Of a stretch of 64,000 nt of DNA, positions 1-18,330 are shown one piece after another. Position 1 is the first letter of the stretch. Each line of letters begins with the position of its first letter. A program made the position numbers and the translations under genes. This stretch comes from Mesorhizobium sp. M9A.F.Ca.ET.002.03.1.2 (lineage in GTDB: Bacteria > Pseudomonadota > Alphaproteobacteria > Rhizobiales > Rhizobiaceae): the NCBI RefSeq assembly GCF_003952365.1, contig NZ_CP034443.1:5015001-5079000 (forward strand). The letters are read 5' to 3'. The notes beneath the pieces were generated by a model, which was given only the letters and a program-made list of their open reading frames with translations, searched no databases and was not told where the DNA came from.

Positions 1-104
1 TTCTTGGCGACGTTGAAGACGACCTGGTTCTGCTCGGAAGCCATGGTCGACTTTTCGGTGATCGCCGGCGAGACGATCACGTCGTAGTGACGAAGGTCGG
101 TCAT
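1..104 (-). CDS. rplW: 50S ribosomal protein L23 (partial, 5' end only)
   Basis: L23 lies at the peptide exit tunnel of the large subunit and is the docking site for trigger factor and SRP. Only the first 34 codons are visible; the gene runs off the left edge. The N-terminus contains [11 protein letters not shown], the usual L23 opening. The ATG overlaps the rplD stop codon (ATGA at 101-104), so translation is probably coupled. It is the last visible gene of the str/S10 cluster on this strand. Confidence 0.92.
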   Translation of the reverse strand, partial: MTDLRHYDVIVSPAITEKSTMASEQNQVVFNVAK

Positions 105-721
105 TTGAAGCGCTCCTCGAGAGCCTCGACGGCGGCCTTCGAAAGGACCAGCGTGCCGCGGCGCAGAATGTCGTAGACGTTGATGCCCTGGATGGGCAGC
201 ACGTCGATGTTCGGGATGTTCGTCGCCGCAAGCTTGAAGTTCTTGTCAAGCTCGGCGCCGCCGATCACCAGGGCGTTGGACAGGCCCAGCGTTGCGAAAT
301 TCGCGATCAGCGCCTTGGTTTTGGCCTCGGTCAGCTTCAGCTCGTCGATGATGATGAGCGACGCGCTCTTGGCCTTGGCCGAGAGGGCATGCTTGAGGCC
401 CAGCGCGCGCACCTTCTTCGGCAGGTCGTGCTCGTGGCTGCGGACGACCGGGCCGTGGGCCTTGCCGCCGCCGCGGAACTGCGGAGCGCGGGCCGAATGG
501 TGGCGGGCGCGGCCCGTACCCTTCTGCTTGTACATCTTGGCGCCGGTGCGGGCGATCTCGGCGCGACCCTTGGTCTTGTGCGTGCCCTGCTGCTTCTTGG
601 CAAGCTGCCAGCGCACGACGCGCTGCAGGATGTCCTCACGCGGATCAAGGCCGAAAATCTCCTCGGAGAGTTTCACCTTGCCGGCGTCCTTGCCGCCGAG
701 CGTTGTGATCTTGAGGTCCAT
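101..721 (-). CDS. rplD: 50S ribosomal protein L4
   Basis: L4 is an assembly-initiating protein of the large subunit whose extended loop lines the exit tunnel. The 206-residue product has the family's usual length. The tunnel loop is recognisable in the middle ([19 protein letters not shown], then [10 protein letters not shown]). The start codon overlaps the rplC stop by one base (TAATG at 719-723) and the stop overlaps the rplW start, as in a tightly coupled S10 operon. No sequence oddity is seen. Confidence 0.97.
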   Translation of the reverse strand: MDLKITTLGGKDAGKVKLSEEIFGLDPREDILQRVVRWQLAKKQQGTHKTKGRAEIARTGAKMYKQKGTGRARHHSARAPQFRGGGKAHGPVVRSHEHDLPKKVRALGLKHALSAKAKSASLIIIDELKLTEAKTKALIANFATLGLSNALVIGGAELDKNFKLAATNIPNIDVLPIQGINVYDILRRGTLVLSKAAVEALEERFK

Positions 722-1470
722 TATTCCGCTCCCTCTGTGGCCGGGGCATCGTTCACTGTGGCAGGGGCATCGTTCTTGGCGCTGTCATTGGTTGCGATGG
801 CGCGGATTGCGGCAGGCTTCGGCGCATTGGCCGGCAACGCAACCTTGGCGGCGTCGCGGACCAGAATCCAGGCGCCCTTCGAACCCGGAACCGCGCCGCG
901 GATCAGGATCAGACCGCGATCGGCGTCGGTCGAGACGACCTCGACATTCTGCGTGGTGACGCGGGTGTCCCCCATGTGGCCAGCCATATGCTTGCCCTTG
1001 AACACCTTGCCCGGGTCCTGGCGCTGGCCGGTCGAGCCGTGCGTACGGTGCGAGACCGAGTTGCCGTGGGTCGCGCGGCCACCGCCCATATTGTGCCGCT
1101 TGATGACGCCCTGGAAACCCTTGCCGATCGTGGTTCCCGTCACATCGACCTTCTGGCCAACGACGAAATGCTCGACGGTGATCTCGGCGCCGACATCGAT
1201 CATATTGTCAGCGGAGACGCGGAATTCGGCAACCTTGGCCTTCGGCTCGACGGAAGCGGTCGCGAAATGGCCGCGCATCGCCTTCGACGTGTTCTTCACC
1301 TTGGCAAGGCCAACGCCGAGCTGGACGGCGGTGTAGCCGTTCTTCTCCTGCGTGCGCTGCGCCACGACCTGGCAGTTCTCCATCTGGAGAACAGTGACGG
1401 GAACATGTTCCCCGGCATCGTTATAGATGCGGGTCATTCCCACCTTCTTTGCAATCACACCTGAACGCAT
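721..1470 (-). CDS. rplC: 50S ribosomal protein L3
   Basis: L3 is an early-assembly protein of the large subunit that reaches to the peptidyl transferase centre. The 249-residue protein begins [16 protein letters not shown] and carries the conserved [18 protein letters not shown] segment, including the glutamine that PrmB methylates in other bacteria. It is longer than the E. coli protein because of an Ala/Pro/Asn/Asp-rich tail of about 35 residues, which is common in rhizobia. It lies 94 bases after rpsJ and overlaps rplD by one base. Confidence 0.97.
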   Translation of the reverse strand: MRSGVIAKKVGMTRIYNDAGEHVPVTVLQMENCQVVAQRTQEKNGYTAVQLGVGLAKVKNTSKAMRGHFATASVEPKAKVAEFRVSADNMIDVGAEITVEHFVVGQKVDVTGTTIGKGFQGVIKRHNMGGGRATHGNSVSHRTHGSTGQRQDPGKVFKGKHMAGHMGDTRVTTQNVEVVSTDADRGLILIRGAVPGSKGAWILVRDAAKVALPANAPKPAAIRAIATNDSAKNDAPATVNDAPATEGAE

Positions 1471-1564
1471 CGGTTCAATTCCTTTAGAGTTCCCTGTCGG
1501 GGCTGCCGCCCCTCCACGCCTCTTGTTTCTTCAGAGTTCCGGGTCGCCCCGCACTTCTGGTTCC

Positions 1565-1873
1565 TTAGAGCTTGATCTCGACGTCGACACCGGCGGCAAG
1601 ATCGAGCTTCATCAACGCGTCGACCGTCTGGGGGGTCGGGTCGACGATATCGAGCAGACGCTTGTGCGTGCGCATCTCGAACTGCTCGCGGCTCTTCTTG
1701 TCGACGTGAGGCGACCGGTTGACCGTGAACTTTTCGATCCGCGTCGGCAGCGGAATGGGGCCGCGGACGTTGGCGCCGGTGCGCTTGGCCGTCGACACGA
1801 TTTCCCGCGTCGAGGCGTCAAGCACCCGGTGATCAAACGCCTTGAGGCGGATGCGGATATTCTGACCGTTCAT
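1565..1873 (-). CDS. rpsJ: 30S ribosomal protein S10
   Basis: S10 belongs to the head of the small subunit and, as NusE, also takes part in antitermination with NusB and NusG. The 102-residue protein starts [16 protein letters not shown] and contains the conserved [20 protein letters not shown] stretch, with normal family length. It follows the frameshifted tuf copy by 66 bases on the same strand and opens the S10 part of the cluster. Confidence 0.97.
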   Translation of the reverse strand: MNGQNIRIRLKAFDHRVLDASTREIVSTAKRTGANVRGPIPLPTRIEKFTVNRSPHVDKKSREQFEMRTHKRLLDIVDPTPQTVDALMKLDLAAGVDVEIKL

Positions 1874-1939
1874 TCGTCACTTCCTTGTTCTGGCGCGGCG
1901 CGGGCATCCCGCGCCCGCGACAGATCGGTTTAAGTCCAA

Positions 1940-3111
1940 TTACTCTTTGATGGTGACGACGATGCCGGCACCGACGGTGCGGCCGCCTTCACGGATGGCG
2001 AAGCGCAGCTTCTCTTCCATGGCGATCGGCACGATCAGCTCGACATCGACCGTGATGTTGTCGCCAGGCATCACCATCTCGGTGCCTTCCGGCAGCGACA
2101 CGATGCCGGTCACGTCGGTCGTGCGGAAATAGAACTGCGGACGGTAGTTGGTGAAGAACGGCGTGTGACGGCCACCCTCGTCCTTGGTCAGGATGTAGGC
2201 TTCGGCCACGAACTTCTTGTGCGGCTTGACCGTGCCCGGCTTGGCCAGAACCTGGCCGCGCTCGACGCCTTCACGGTCGACACCGCGCAAGAGCGCGCCG
2301 ATGTTGTCGCCGGCCTGGCCCTGGTCGAGCAGCTTGCGGAACATCTCGACGCCCGTGCAGGTCGTCTTGGTCGTCGGACGGATGCCGACGATCTCAAGCT
2401 CCTCGCCAACCTTGACCACGCCGCGCTCGACGCGCCCGGTCACAACCGTGCCGCGGCCCGAGATCGAGAACACGTCCTCGATCGGCATCAGGAACGGCTT
2501 GTCCAGCGGACGAACCGGCGTCGGGATATAGGCGTCTGCGCCATCAGTTCGCGGATCGCGTCCTCGCCGATCGTCTTGTCCGAATCCTCCAAAGCCGCAA
2601 GCGCCGAACCCTTGACGATCGGAATGTCGTCGCCGGGGAACTCGTTCTTGGTCAAAAGCTCACGCACCTCGAGCTCGACCAGCTCCAGAAGCTCGGCGTC
2701 GTCGACCTGGTCGACCTTGTTCAAAAACACCACGATCGACGGCACGCCGACCTGACGGGCCAAGAGGATGTGCTCGCGCGTCTGCGGCATCGGGCCGTCG
2801 GCCGCCGATACAACCAGGATCGCCCCGTCCATCTGCGCGGCACCGGTGATCATGTTCTTCACATAGTCGGCGTGCCCGGGGCAGTCGACATGCGCGTAGT
2901 GGCGGTTCTCCGTCTCGTATTCGACATGCGCCGTCGAAATCGTGATGCCGCGAGCCTTCTCCTCAGGCGCCGCATCGATCTGGTCGTAGCGCTTGTATTC
3001 GCCAAAATACTTCGTGATCGCCGCCGTCAGCGACGTCTTGCCATGATCAACGTGGCCAATCGTGCCGATGTTCACATGAGGCTTTGTACGCTCGAATTTA
3101 CCTTTTGCCAT
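1940..3111 (-). pseudogene. tuf: Elongation factor Tu, first copy, broken by a 4-base deletion
   Basis: EF-Tu delivers aminoacyl-tRNA to the ribosome as a GTP complex. Compared with the intact copy at 23915-25090, this copy lacks four bases near 2535 (GGCGTC-TGCGCC here, GGCGTCGACCTGCGCC there). Residues 1-192 (the G domain, with [13 protein letters not shown] and NKVD) are followed by 15 foreign residues and a TGA at 2488-2490. An in-frame ATG at 2486-2488 then opens a 182-residue frame that encodes the end of the protein (domains II and III). Stop and start overlap as TGATG, so reinitiation producing a split protein is conceivable. About nine other differences from copy 2 are silent. The gene sits in its usual place between fusA and rpsJ. 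Either the gene is a recent pseudogene covered by the other copy, or the deletion is a sequence error; the sequence alone cannot decide. Confidence 0.85.
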
Positions 3112-3177
3112 GTGATCTCTCCATTCCTGCTCGCCCGTGCGGGCTTTGAATTAAGTTAGCGCTGCAACCCGTTCGAG

Positions 3178-5268
3178 TTACGCGTATTTCTTCTGGACTT
3201 CCTGAGCGACCGCGGTCGGCACCGGCTCGTAGTGATCGAACTGCATCGTATAGGCCGCGCGGCCCTGGCTCATCGAGCGCAGGTTGTCGACGTATTTGAA
3301 CATGTTGGCGAGCGGCACCATCGCGTTGATAACCACCGCCACGCCGCGGGCTTCCTGGCCCTGGATCTGGCCGCGACGGCCGTTCAGATCACCAATGACG
3401 CTGCCGACATAATCTTCCGGCGTCACCACTTCGACCTTCATGATCGGCTCGAGCAACTGCACGCCGAGCCTGGGCGCCGCTTCACGGAAGCAGGCACGGC
3501 CAGCGATTTCGAAGGCCAGAACGCTGGAGTCCACGTCGTGGTAGGCGCCGTCGATCAGCGTCGCCTTGACGCCGATCATCGGGAAGCCGGCGAAAGGACC
3601 CGACGTCATGACGCTGTTGATGCCCTTTTCGACACCGGGGATGTATTCCTTCGGCACAGCGCCGCCGACGATCTTGGATTCGAACAGGAATTCGCTGCTT
3701 TCCGGATTTGGCTCGAAAAGGATCTTGACGCGGGCGAACTGACCCGTGCCGCCGGTCTGCTTCTTGTGGGTGTAGTCCTGCTCCTGGCTGCGGGTGATCG
3801 TCTCGCGATAAGCCACCTGCGGCGCGCCGACATTGGCCTCGACCTTGAACTCGCGGCGCATGCGGTCGACGATGATGTCGAGGTGGAGTTCGCCCATCCC
3901 GGAAATGATCGTCTGGCCTGATTCCTCGTCGGTCTTGACGCGGAAGGACGGATCCTCGGCAGCCAGGCGATGCAGCGCAAGGCCCATCTTTTCCTGATCG
4001 TTCTTGGTCTTCGGCTCGATCGCGATCTGGATGACCGGATCGGGGAATTCCATACGCTCGAGAATCACCGGATGCAGCGGATCGCAGAGCGTATCGCCCG
4101 TGGTCGTGTCCTTGAGGCCAGCCAAGGCGACGATGTCGCCAGCGAAGGCCTCTTCGACGTCGGCGCGCGAGTTCGCATGCATCTGCAGCATGCGGCCGAT
4201 GCGCTCCTTCTTGCCCTTGACCGTGTTGTCCAGCGAAGCGCCTTTGGCGAGCTTGCCGGAATAGATGCGGGCGAAGGTGAGCGAACCGACGAACGGATCG
4301 TTCATGATCTTGAAGGCGAGCATCGACAGCGGCTCGCTGTCGTCGGCGTGACGCTCGATCTCGGCGTCGGTCTTGGCGTCGACGCCCTTGATGGCCGGCA
4401 CGTCGGCCGGCGACGGCAGATACTCGACGACGGCGTCGAGCAGCGGCTGCACGCCCTTGTTCTTGAAGGCAGAGCCGCAGAACATCGGGTAGAATTTCAC
4501 CGCAATGGTGCCCTTGCGGATCAGCGCGCGGATCTCGTCATTGCTCGGCATCTTGCCTTCGAGGTAATTCTCAAGCGCCGTCTCGTCCATTTCGACGGCG
4601 GCCTCGATCATCTTCTCGCGGTATTCTTCGGCACGAGCCTTGAGATCGTCCGGGATCTCGACGACGTCCCAGGCTGCGCCCAGCGTTTCGTCGCGCCAGA
4701 CCAGCGCGTTCATCTCGACGAGGTCGACGACGCCCTTGAACTCGGTCTCGGCGCCGATCGGCAACTGCATGACGACGGCATGCGCGCCGAGGCGCGAGCC
4801 GATCATCTCGACCGAGCGGTAAAAATCGGCGCCGATCTTGTCCATCTTGTTGCAGAAGATCATGCGCGGCACGCGGTACTTGTCGGCCTGGCGCCAGACG
4901 GTCTCCGTCTGCGGCTCGACACCGGCATTGGCGTCAAGCAGCGCGATGGCGCCGTCGAGCACGCGCAGCGAACGCTCGACCTCGATGGTGAAGTCGACGT
5001 GGCCGGGGGTGTCGATGATGTTGAACCGACGCATCTTGCCGTCACGACCCTTCCAGAAGGTCGTGGTCGCGGCCGACGTAATGGTGATGCCGCGTTCCTG
5101 CTCCTGCTCCATCCAGTCCATGGTGGCAGCGCCGTCGTGGACTTCGCCGATCTTGTGCGACTTGCCCGTGTAGTAGAGGACGCGCTCGGTGGTCGTCGTC
5201 TTGCCGGCGTCGATATGCGCCATGATACCGAAATTGCGGTAGTCTTCGATTTTATATTCGCGGGCCAT
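3178..5268 (-). CDS. fusA: Elongation factor G
   Basis: This translocation GTPase moves tRNA and mRNA after peptide bond formation and helps recycle ribosomes. The 696-residue protein has all G motifs near the N-terminus ([22 protein letters not shown]) and the full set of EF-G domains, with normal length. The start is [14 protein letters not shown]. It lies 29 bases after rpsG and 66 bases before the tuf copy, in the conserved str order. It is the EF-G1 type, expected to be the main translocase. Confidence 0.98.
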   Translation of the reverse strand: MAREYKIEDYRNFGIMAHIDAGKTTTTERVLYYTGKSHKIGEVHDGAATMDWMEQEQERGITITSAATTTFWKGRDGKMRRFNIIDTPGHVDFTIEVERSLRVLDGAIALLDANAGVEPQTETVWRQADKYRVPRMIFCNKMDKIGADFYRSVEMIGSRLGAHAVVMQLPIGAETEFKGVVDLVEMNALVWRDETLGAAWDVVEIPDDLKARAEEYREKMIEAAVEMDETALENYLEGKMPSNDEIRALIRKGTIAVKFYPMFCGSAFKNKGVQPLLDAVVEYLPSPADVPAIKGVDAKTDAEIERHADDSEPLSMLAFKIMNDPFVGSLTFARIYSGKLAKGASLDNTVKGKKERIGRMLQMHANSRADVEEAFAGDIVALAGLKDTTTGDTLCDPLHPVILERMEFPDPVIQIAIEPKTKNDQEKMGLALHRLAAEDPSFRVKTDEESGQTIISGMGELHLDIIVDRMRREFKVEANVGAPQVAYRETITRSQEQDYTHKKQTGGTGQFARVKILFEPNPESSEFLFESKIVGGAVPKEYIPGVEKGINSVMTSGPFAGFPMIGVKATLIDGAYHDVDSSVLAFEIAGRACFREAAPRLGVQLLEPIMKVEVVTPEDYVGSVIGDLNGRRGQIQGQEARGVAVVINAMVPLANMFKYVDNLRSMSQGRAAYTMQFDHYEPVPTAVAQEVQKKYA

Positions 5269-5297
5269 GGGAGGTGCCTCTCAGTCTCGTTCGCGCT

Positions 5298-5780
<483 letters not shown>

Positions 5781-5853
5781 TCAATTCTGCGTGGTGGCCT
5801 CAATCCCGGATCGTCGCTTCGCTGCGCCCGGGATGACCTTCGCTACGCTTCGG

Positions 5854-6225
5854 TCACTTCGGACGCTTGGCGCCGTATTTCGAACGGCGCTGCTTGCGGT
5901 TCTTCACACCCTGGGTGTCGAGCACGCCACGAATGATATGATAGCGGACGCCGGGAAGATCCTTGACGCGGCCGCCGCGGATCATCACCACGGAGTGCTC
6001 CTGAAGGTTGTGACCTTCGCCGGGGATGTAACCGATCACTTCAAAACCATTGGTCAGGCGGATCTTGGCCACCTTGCGCAGCGCCGAGTTCGGCTTCTTC
6101 GGCGTCGTTGTGTAGACGCGCGTGCAGACGCCCCGCTTCTGCGGATTCTGCTCCATGGCCGGGACCTTGTTGCGCTTCACCGGCGCAATGCGCGGCTTGC
6201 GGATCAGCTGGTTGACGGTAGGCAT
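5854..6225 (-). CDS. rpsL: 30S ribosomal protein S12
   Basis: S12 lies at the decoding centre. The 123-residue product begins [12 protein letters not shown] and contains [16 protein letters not shown] and [13 protein letters not shown], where streptomycin-resistance mutations fall in other species (Lys43 and Lys88 in E. coli numbering); both positions are the sensitive-type lysine. The start at 6225 is chosen because it gives the universal S12 N-terminus and has AAGAGGG just upstream. It is the first gene of the str cluster, transcribed from the 6226-6688 region. Confidence 0.98.
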   Translation of the reverse strand: MPTVNQLIRKPRIAPVKRNKVPAMEQNPQKRGVCTRVYTTTPKKPNSALRKVAKIRLTNGFEVIGYIPGEGHNLQEHSVVMIRGGRVKDLPGVRYHIIRGVLDTQGVKNRKQRRSKYGAKRPK

Positions 6226-6688
6226 TAAACCCTCTTGTCTCTCAATTCCGTGTCTCGCCCGGTCAGGGCCGCTCAAAGCGTCATTTCCATACGCGAATTC
6301 GGGCCACAAACCGCGCCTCGCGGTCTTGCCCGAACAAATGGCAGAGGAAGCGGAAGCCGCTTCATGCACGCCGGAAATGTCTTTTCGCTCGTAAAACGAA
6401 CCCTGTTTGAAGCAAACTCCAAAGCGTGTCGCTTCGGAAGGGAGAGCCTCACATCGGTTCTGACTGGGCGGCTTCTACTCGCAAGCCTGTTTCCCGTCAA
6501 CCCCGGAGCGCCAAATATTGCGCTGAAACCGAGGCTTGGCAGCCATGCGGAAAGCGCATGTAATTTTCTTTCGCCATTTTGCAAGAGGAAGGAAGAAAGT
6601 GACCGGCTTCCGGCTGTTGTACAGCCAGGCTTCATGCGAAAAAGGCGGCATGAACAGCGCAAGTCCCCTCTCCCGGAGGAATCGGCCC
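6226..6688. other. Intergenic region with divergent promoters (str cluster and small plus-strand gene)
   Basis: About 460 bases without a convincing gene. It must hold the promoter of the strongly expressed rpsL-rpsG-fusA cluster (minus) and that of the small gene starting at 6689 (plus). I could not pick out a confident -35/-10 pair by eye. Open frames here on both strands lack family resemblance or good start sites. Confidence 0.5.
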
Positions 6689-6970
6689 GTGAACGACAAT
6701 GATGAGCGCCCGGTCACCATCATCACCGGCCGGGTGTGGAAGAGGAAAGATGGCAAGCCGGAAGGCGTCCACGTCATGCTGGTCGCGCCTGACGACGATT
6801 CGGCGGTGCGCCGGGCGCTCGAATCACTGGCGGCCGAAGGCTATGCCGAGGCGGAGCTCGACCAGATCGGCGACCTGGACGGCGTGCCCGACGAAGAGCC
6901 ACACCTGTCGGCCTATCAGGGCGCGCTCGAAGGTGAAGTGTCGATCGTCACCTTCGACGTTGCAATCTGA
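6689..6970 (+). CDS. Small conserved-type hypothetical protein
   Basis: A 93-residue acidic soluble protein of unknown function. The GTG at 6689 is chosen because CGGAGGA lies 8 bases upstream; an ATG at 6650 would add 13 residues without a good binding site. The N-terminal part (PVTIITGRVW, then GVHVMLVAPDDDSAVRRALESLAAEGYAEAELDQIG) looks like a compact alpha/beta fold, ending in SIVTFDVAI. No catalytic motif, membrane segment or signal peptide is visible. It points away from rpsL and lies 150 bases before the sugar dehydrogenase. I do not recognise the family well enough to name it. Confidence 0.65.
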   Translation: MNDNDERPVTIITGRVWKRKDGKPEGVHVMLVAPDDDSAVRRALESLAAEGYAEAELDQIGDLDGVPDEEPHLSAYQGALEGEVSIVTFDVAI

Positions 6971-7120
6971 AGCAGGGCCGGTCCGAATCGGGGCGCTTCT
7001 GAAACGAGGCCGATCTTGGCGGGTCGCCGCCAAGCCTCTCGCGGCTTGCCCGGCATCGGTTCTCTGCTAAGAACCAATCGCTGCCAGGAGCAGTGCATTT
7101 CCAATCGGCGGAGTCTCCCC

Positions 7121-8056
7121 ATGTCCAGGAATAGCGACCCCATCAAACTCGGCATCGTGGGGGTGGGAAAGATCGTCCGCGACCAGCACCTGCCGGCCCT
7201 GGCGAAGGACCTGGACTACCGCCTCGTCGCCGCCGCCAGCCGGCACGGCAAGGTGGACGGCATCGCGAACTTTCCAACGATCGAAGCAATGCTCGATGCG
7301 GTTCCGGAGCTCGAGGCGGTGTCGCTCTGCATGCCGCCGCAGTTCCGCTACGACGCCGCGCGGACAGCGCTGGAAGCGAAAAAACATGTCTTCCTGGAAA
7401 AGCCGCCCGGCGCCACGGTCAGCGAGGTCGAGGACCTGAAAGCGCTGGCGGCGGCAAACGGCGTCTCTCTGTTCGCCAGCTGGCATTCGCGCTATGCGCC
7501 GGCGGTGGAAGCCGCGCGCGCATTCCTCGGCTCGACCCGGATCAGATCGGCCGCCATCAACTGGAAGGAAGACGTCCGTCGCTGGCACCCGAACCAGGAC
7601 TGGATCTGGGCGCCAGGCGGCTTCGGCGTGTTCGATCCCGGCATCAACGCGCTGTCGATCGCGACCCATATCCTGCCGGCGATGTTCATCACCTCGGCAG
7701 TCCTCGACTTTCCCGAAAACCGCGCGTCCCCGGTCGCGGCCCATGTCGTCTTCCGCACCTCGAACGGCTTGCCGGTGACGATGGAACTCGACTGGCTCCA
7801 GACCGGCCCGCAAAGCTGGGACATCCTGGCCGAGACAGACAAGGGCGCGATGGTGCTTTCGGGCGGCGGGTCAAAACTCGCGGTCGACGGCAGCATTGTC
7901 CACGACGAGCCGGAAGCGGAATATCCGATGCTCTACAGGCGCTTTGCCGAAATCGTGCGCGCCGGCGTGTCGGACGTCGATCTCGCCCCGCTTCAGCATG
8001 TCGCCGACGCCTTCATGCTCGGCAAGCGCAATGTTGTGGACGCGTTTTTCGACTGA
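7121..8056 (+). CDS. Gfo/Idh/MocA oxidoreductase, probable L-arabinose / D-galactose 1-dehydrogenase
   Basis: A 311-residue NAD(P)-dependent oxidoreductase. The Rossmann motif [16 protein letters not shown] is at residues 11-26, the EKPPGA motif with the conserved catalytic lysine is near residue 98, and [24 protein letters not shown] forms the substrate domain. This pattern matches, from memory, the Azospirillum L-arabinose 1-dehydrogenase and related D-galactose dehydrogenases, which oxidise the sugar to its lactone in the non-phosphorylative pathway. The ATG at 7121 has CGGAGT just upstream. No other pathway gene lies nearby, so the exact sugar is uncertain; the family and oxidoreductase role are not. 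Confidence 0.85.
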   Translation: [311 protein letters not shown]

Positions 8057-8063
8057 AGCCGTA

Positions 8064-8082
8064 CAGCGTTGGTGATTGGCGA
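8064..8082. repeat. Fragment of dispersed repeat (copy 1)
   Basis: The 19 bases CAGCGTTGGTGATTGGCGA occur here, just after the sugar dehydrogenase stop, and again at 35601-35619 just after the IclR gene. Similarity continues more loosely for about 30 bases (AGCG, then TCC and TCTCCCC or CCTCCCC). Both copies lie immediately downstream of a plus-strand gene. Confidence 0.6.
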
Positions 8083-8156
8083 AAGGCGAAGCGACGTCCA
8101 ATCTCCCCCGCAAGCGCGAAGATCGGCAGCTTCGCCGGCTCGCACTTCAATACAGC

Positions 8157-8189
8157 AAAGAAAAAGCCGCCGGGTTGCCCCGACGGCTT
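8157..8189 (-). terminator. Rho-independent terminator after rpoC
   Basis: Read on the minus strand, AAGCCG-T-CGGG pairs with CCCG-G-CGGCTT around a 4-base loop (8164-8189), followed by TTTTTCTTT. It lies 28 bases beyond the rpoC stop and has a T-run only on the minus side, so it ends the rpoBC transcript. Confidence 0.85.
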
Positions 8190-8216
8190 CGTTGCCTGAG
8201 ATCTGTACCGCCGCGC

Positions 8217-12413
<4,197 letters not shown>

Positions 12414-12513
12414 GCCGTTCTCCTTTTCGGGGTCCTCGAAAACCCCTTGCATCTAGCGCGGGCCAAACGCCCGCCGACTTGGTCGGCCACCGGCCGAAGA
12501 AACTTTCTTGTTT

Positions 12514-12562
12514 GAGCATGACCTTGGCCGAAAACCGGTAGCCACTTTTCGGGATCATGCTC
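12514..12562. repeat. REP-like palindrome between rpoB and rpoC
   Basis: An imperfect 49-base palindrome: outer arms GAGCATGA and TCATGCTC, inner arms CCGAAAA (12528-12534) and TTTTCGG (12546-12552), around a loop of the form CCGGTAGCCAC. The same core with different outer arms occurs at 28604-28652, 29762-29811 and, interrupted, 52067-52147. It resembles short intergenic palindromes common in rhizobial genomes. Confidence 0.8.
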
Positions 12563-12564
12563 GG

Positions 12565-12600
12565 CATCCTCTCGCGGAAGAGCGCTCCCGCGAGAGGATG
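12565..12600 (-). other. Strong hairpin just after rpoB
   Basis: A perfect 13-bp inverted repeat, CATCCTCTCGCGG and CCGCGAGAGGATG, with a 10-base loop. On the minus strand it starts 6 bases after the rpoB stop codon and is not followed by a T-run, so it is not a classical terminator. It may protect or mark the rpoB-rpoC intercistronic RNA. Confidence 0.7.
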
Positions 12601-12606
12601 GCTTGC

Positions 12607-16743
<4,137 letters not shown>

Positions 16744-16855
16744 CGTCGCTCCTTAGCTCGATTCTCGGGGCGAGCCTCGCCGCGGCTCGCCTTGCATTCT
16801 CGGCCACCTGGGCGGCCTTCTATTTGTTCACCCGCCATCTGTCGGTGGCCGGCCA

Positions 16856-16875
16856 AAACGGGAGAAAACCCGTTT
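16856..16875 (-). terminator. Candidate attenuator hairpin between rplL and rpoB
   Basis: On the minus strand AAACGGG and CCCGTTT form a 7-bp hairpin with a 6-base loop, followed by one more T then GGCC. In E. coli a partial terminator between rplL and rpoB sets the ratio of ribosomal protein to polymerase transcripts; this hairpin is in the equivalent place. The T-run is short, so the assignment is tentative. Confidence 0.35.
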
Positions 16876-16991
16876 CCTGAAGGCCGGTTCACGGCCCTCG
16901 GGAAAGAGGTTTTCGTACTTCGCGTTACGCAGCCTCCCTTCGCGCCGAGGGAGTGGCGGACGGCGCGAAGCCGCCCGCCGATATCAAACGC

Positions 16992-17369
16992 TTACTTCAG
17001 TTCGACCTTGGCGCCGGCTGCTTCCAGCTGGGCCTTGAACTTGTCCGCGTCGGCCTTGGAAACGGCTTCCTTGACCGGCTTCGGAGCCGCCTCGACCAGG
17101 TCCTTGGCTTCCTTGAGGCCAAGGCCGGTGATGGCGCGAACTTCCTTGATGACGTTGATCTTCTGGGCGCCCGCCTCGGTGAGGACGACGTCGAATTCCG
17201 TCTTTTCCTCGACCGGAGCAGCAGCGGCCGCAGCACCGCCAGCGGCGGCAACCGCCACCGGAGCAGCAGCGGAAACGCCCCACTTTTCTTCCAGAAGCTT
17301 CGACAGCTCGGCCGCCTCGAGGACGGTCAGCTTCGAAAGGTCGTCTACGATCTTTGCCAGATCAGCCAT
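16992..17369 (-). CDS. rplL: 50S ribosomal protein L7/L12
   Basis: The acidic stalk protein that recruits translational GTPases, 125 residues. The N-terminal dimerisation domain ([30 protein letters not shown]) is followed by an Ala-rich hinge at about residues 34-52 and a C-terminal domain with the conserved [24 protein letters not shown] helix region. It follows rplJ by 54 bases and would be made in several copies per ribosome with L10. Confidence 0.98.
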   Translation of the reverse strand: MADLAKIVDDLSKLTVLEAAELSKLLEEKWGVSAAAPVAVAAAGGAAAAAAPVEEKTEFDVVLTEAGAQKINVIKEVRAITGLGLKEAKDLVEAAPKPVKEAVSKADADKFKAQLEAAGAKVELK

Positions 17370-17423
17370 TGCAATATTCCTTCATAAGGTTCGAACGTGT
17401 GTTTGTGATAGCGAGGAACGGCC

Positions 17424-17942
17424 TCATGCCGCCTCGTCCTTCCGGGCGTAAGCGCCGATAACGCGCGCGACCGAAGCCGCAGGCGCATTGACGATCTGGG
17501 CGATCCGGGTTGCCGGCGTGGCGATCATGCCAACCAGCCTGCCGCGCAGCTCATCGAGCGACGGAAGTGCGGCGAGTGCCTTCACACCGTCGGCGTTGAG
17601 CGAGGTGGTGCCCATTGCGCCGCCGAGAATGACCAGCTTGTCATTTCCCTTGGCGAAATCGGACGCGACCTTCGGCGCCGTAACCGGATCCTCCGAATAA
17701 GCGATCAGCGTCTGTCCCTTGAACAGGTCGATGATCGATGCGGAGTCCGTGCCCTGAAGAGCGATTTTGGCGAGACGGTTCTTCGCGACTTTGACGGTGC
17801 CACCGGCGACGCGCATTTTCGACCTAAGGTCGTTCATTTGCGCGACGGTGATACCGGCGTAGTGGGCCACGACGACTGAACCAGCGCTTGAGAACGCATC
17901 ATTCAGGCCCGTGACGAGTTCGCGTTTTTCCGCTCTGTCCAC
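17424..17942 (-). CDS. rplJ: 50S ribosomal protein L10
   Basis: L10 is the base of the stalk to which L7/L12 dimers bind. The 172-residue protein starts at a GTG (17940-17942) with GGAGA about 8 bases upstream, giving [14 protein letters not shown]. The [16 protein letters not shown] region is the family signature and the C-terminal helix carries the L12 binding sites. It is preceded by a 388-base spacer that probably contains the autoregulatory leader. Confidence 0.96.
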   Translation of the reverse strand: MDRAEKRELVTGLNDAFSSAGSVVVAHYAGITVAQMNDLRSKMRVAGGTVKVAKNRLAKIALQGTDSASIIDLFKGQTLIAYSEDPVTAPKVASDFAKGNDKLVILGGAMGTTSLNADGVKALAALPSLDELRGRLVGMIATPATRIAQIVNAPAASVARVIGAYARKDEAA

Positions 17943-18330
17943 TGCCTATCTCCAGTTGACCCCTGCCCCATCACGGGGACAGGCGTCGGGTTGCCTTTTG
18001 CCGGCCGGGCCATCCAGTAACGGATCTCCCGAACGACGCTCGAGGATCCTGCCCCCTTTCGCCACACCAGCCGGCAAGCCGAATGGTGCGCAGACAAAAG
18101 GCAAACACGGTTCGAACCTTTCATTGGAGCAGTCGCTCCGTTGTCCGGTCTTCACCCGTCTCATGCAGGCCCACATGAATTAAGGCCCCTTTTGAATTAA
18201 GGCCGCCTGCAATCTCGGACAGGATGTCCGGAAGCCTTCCGACTTCCGGTACCGGGCCGCCAAGATAAATCGGAGGCCCGGAATTCTGTTTGCGGATCGG
18301 CCCTTTAGCGGCCAATCCAAATCGTTCGTA
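17943..18330 (-). promoter_or_regulatory. Spacer before rplJ, probable L10 leader region
   Basis: This 388-base stretch between rplA and rplJ has no convincing gene. In many bacteria the rplJL leader binds the L10-L12 complex and blocks translation; its position and length fit, but I cannot fold it reliably by eye. TGAATTAAGGCC occurs twice 16 bases apart (18177-18188 and 18193-18204), and GC-rich inverted segments lie near 18215-18265. Confidence 0.4.
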
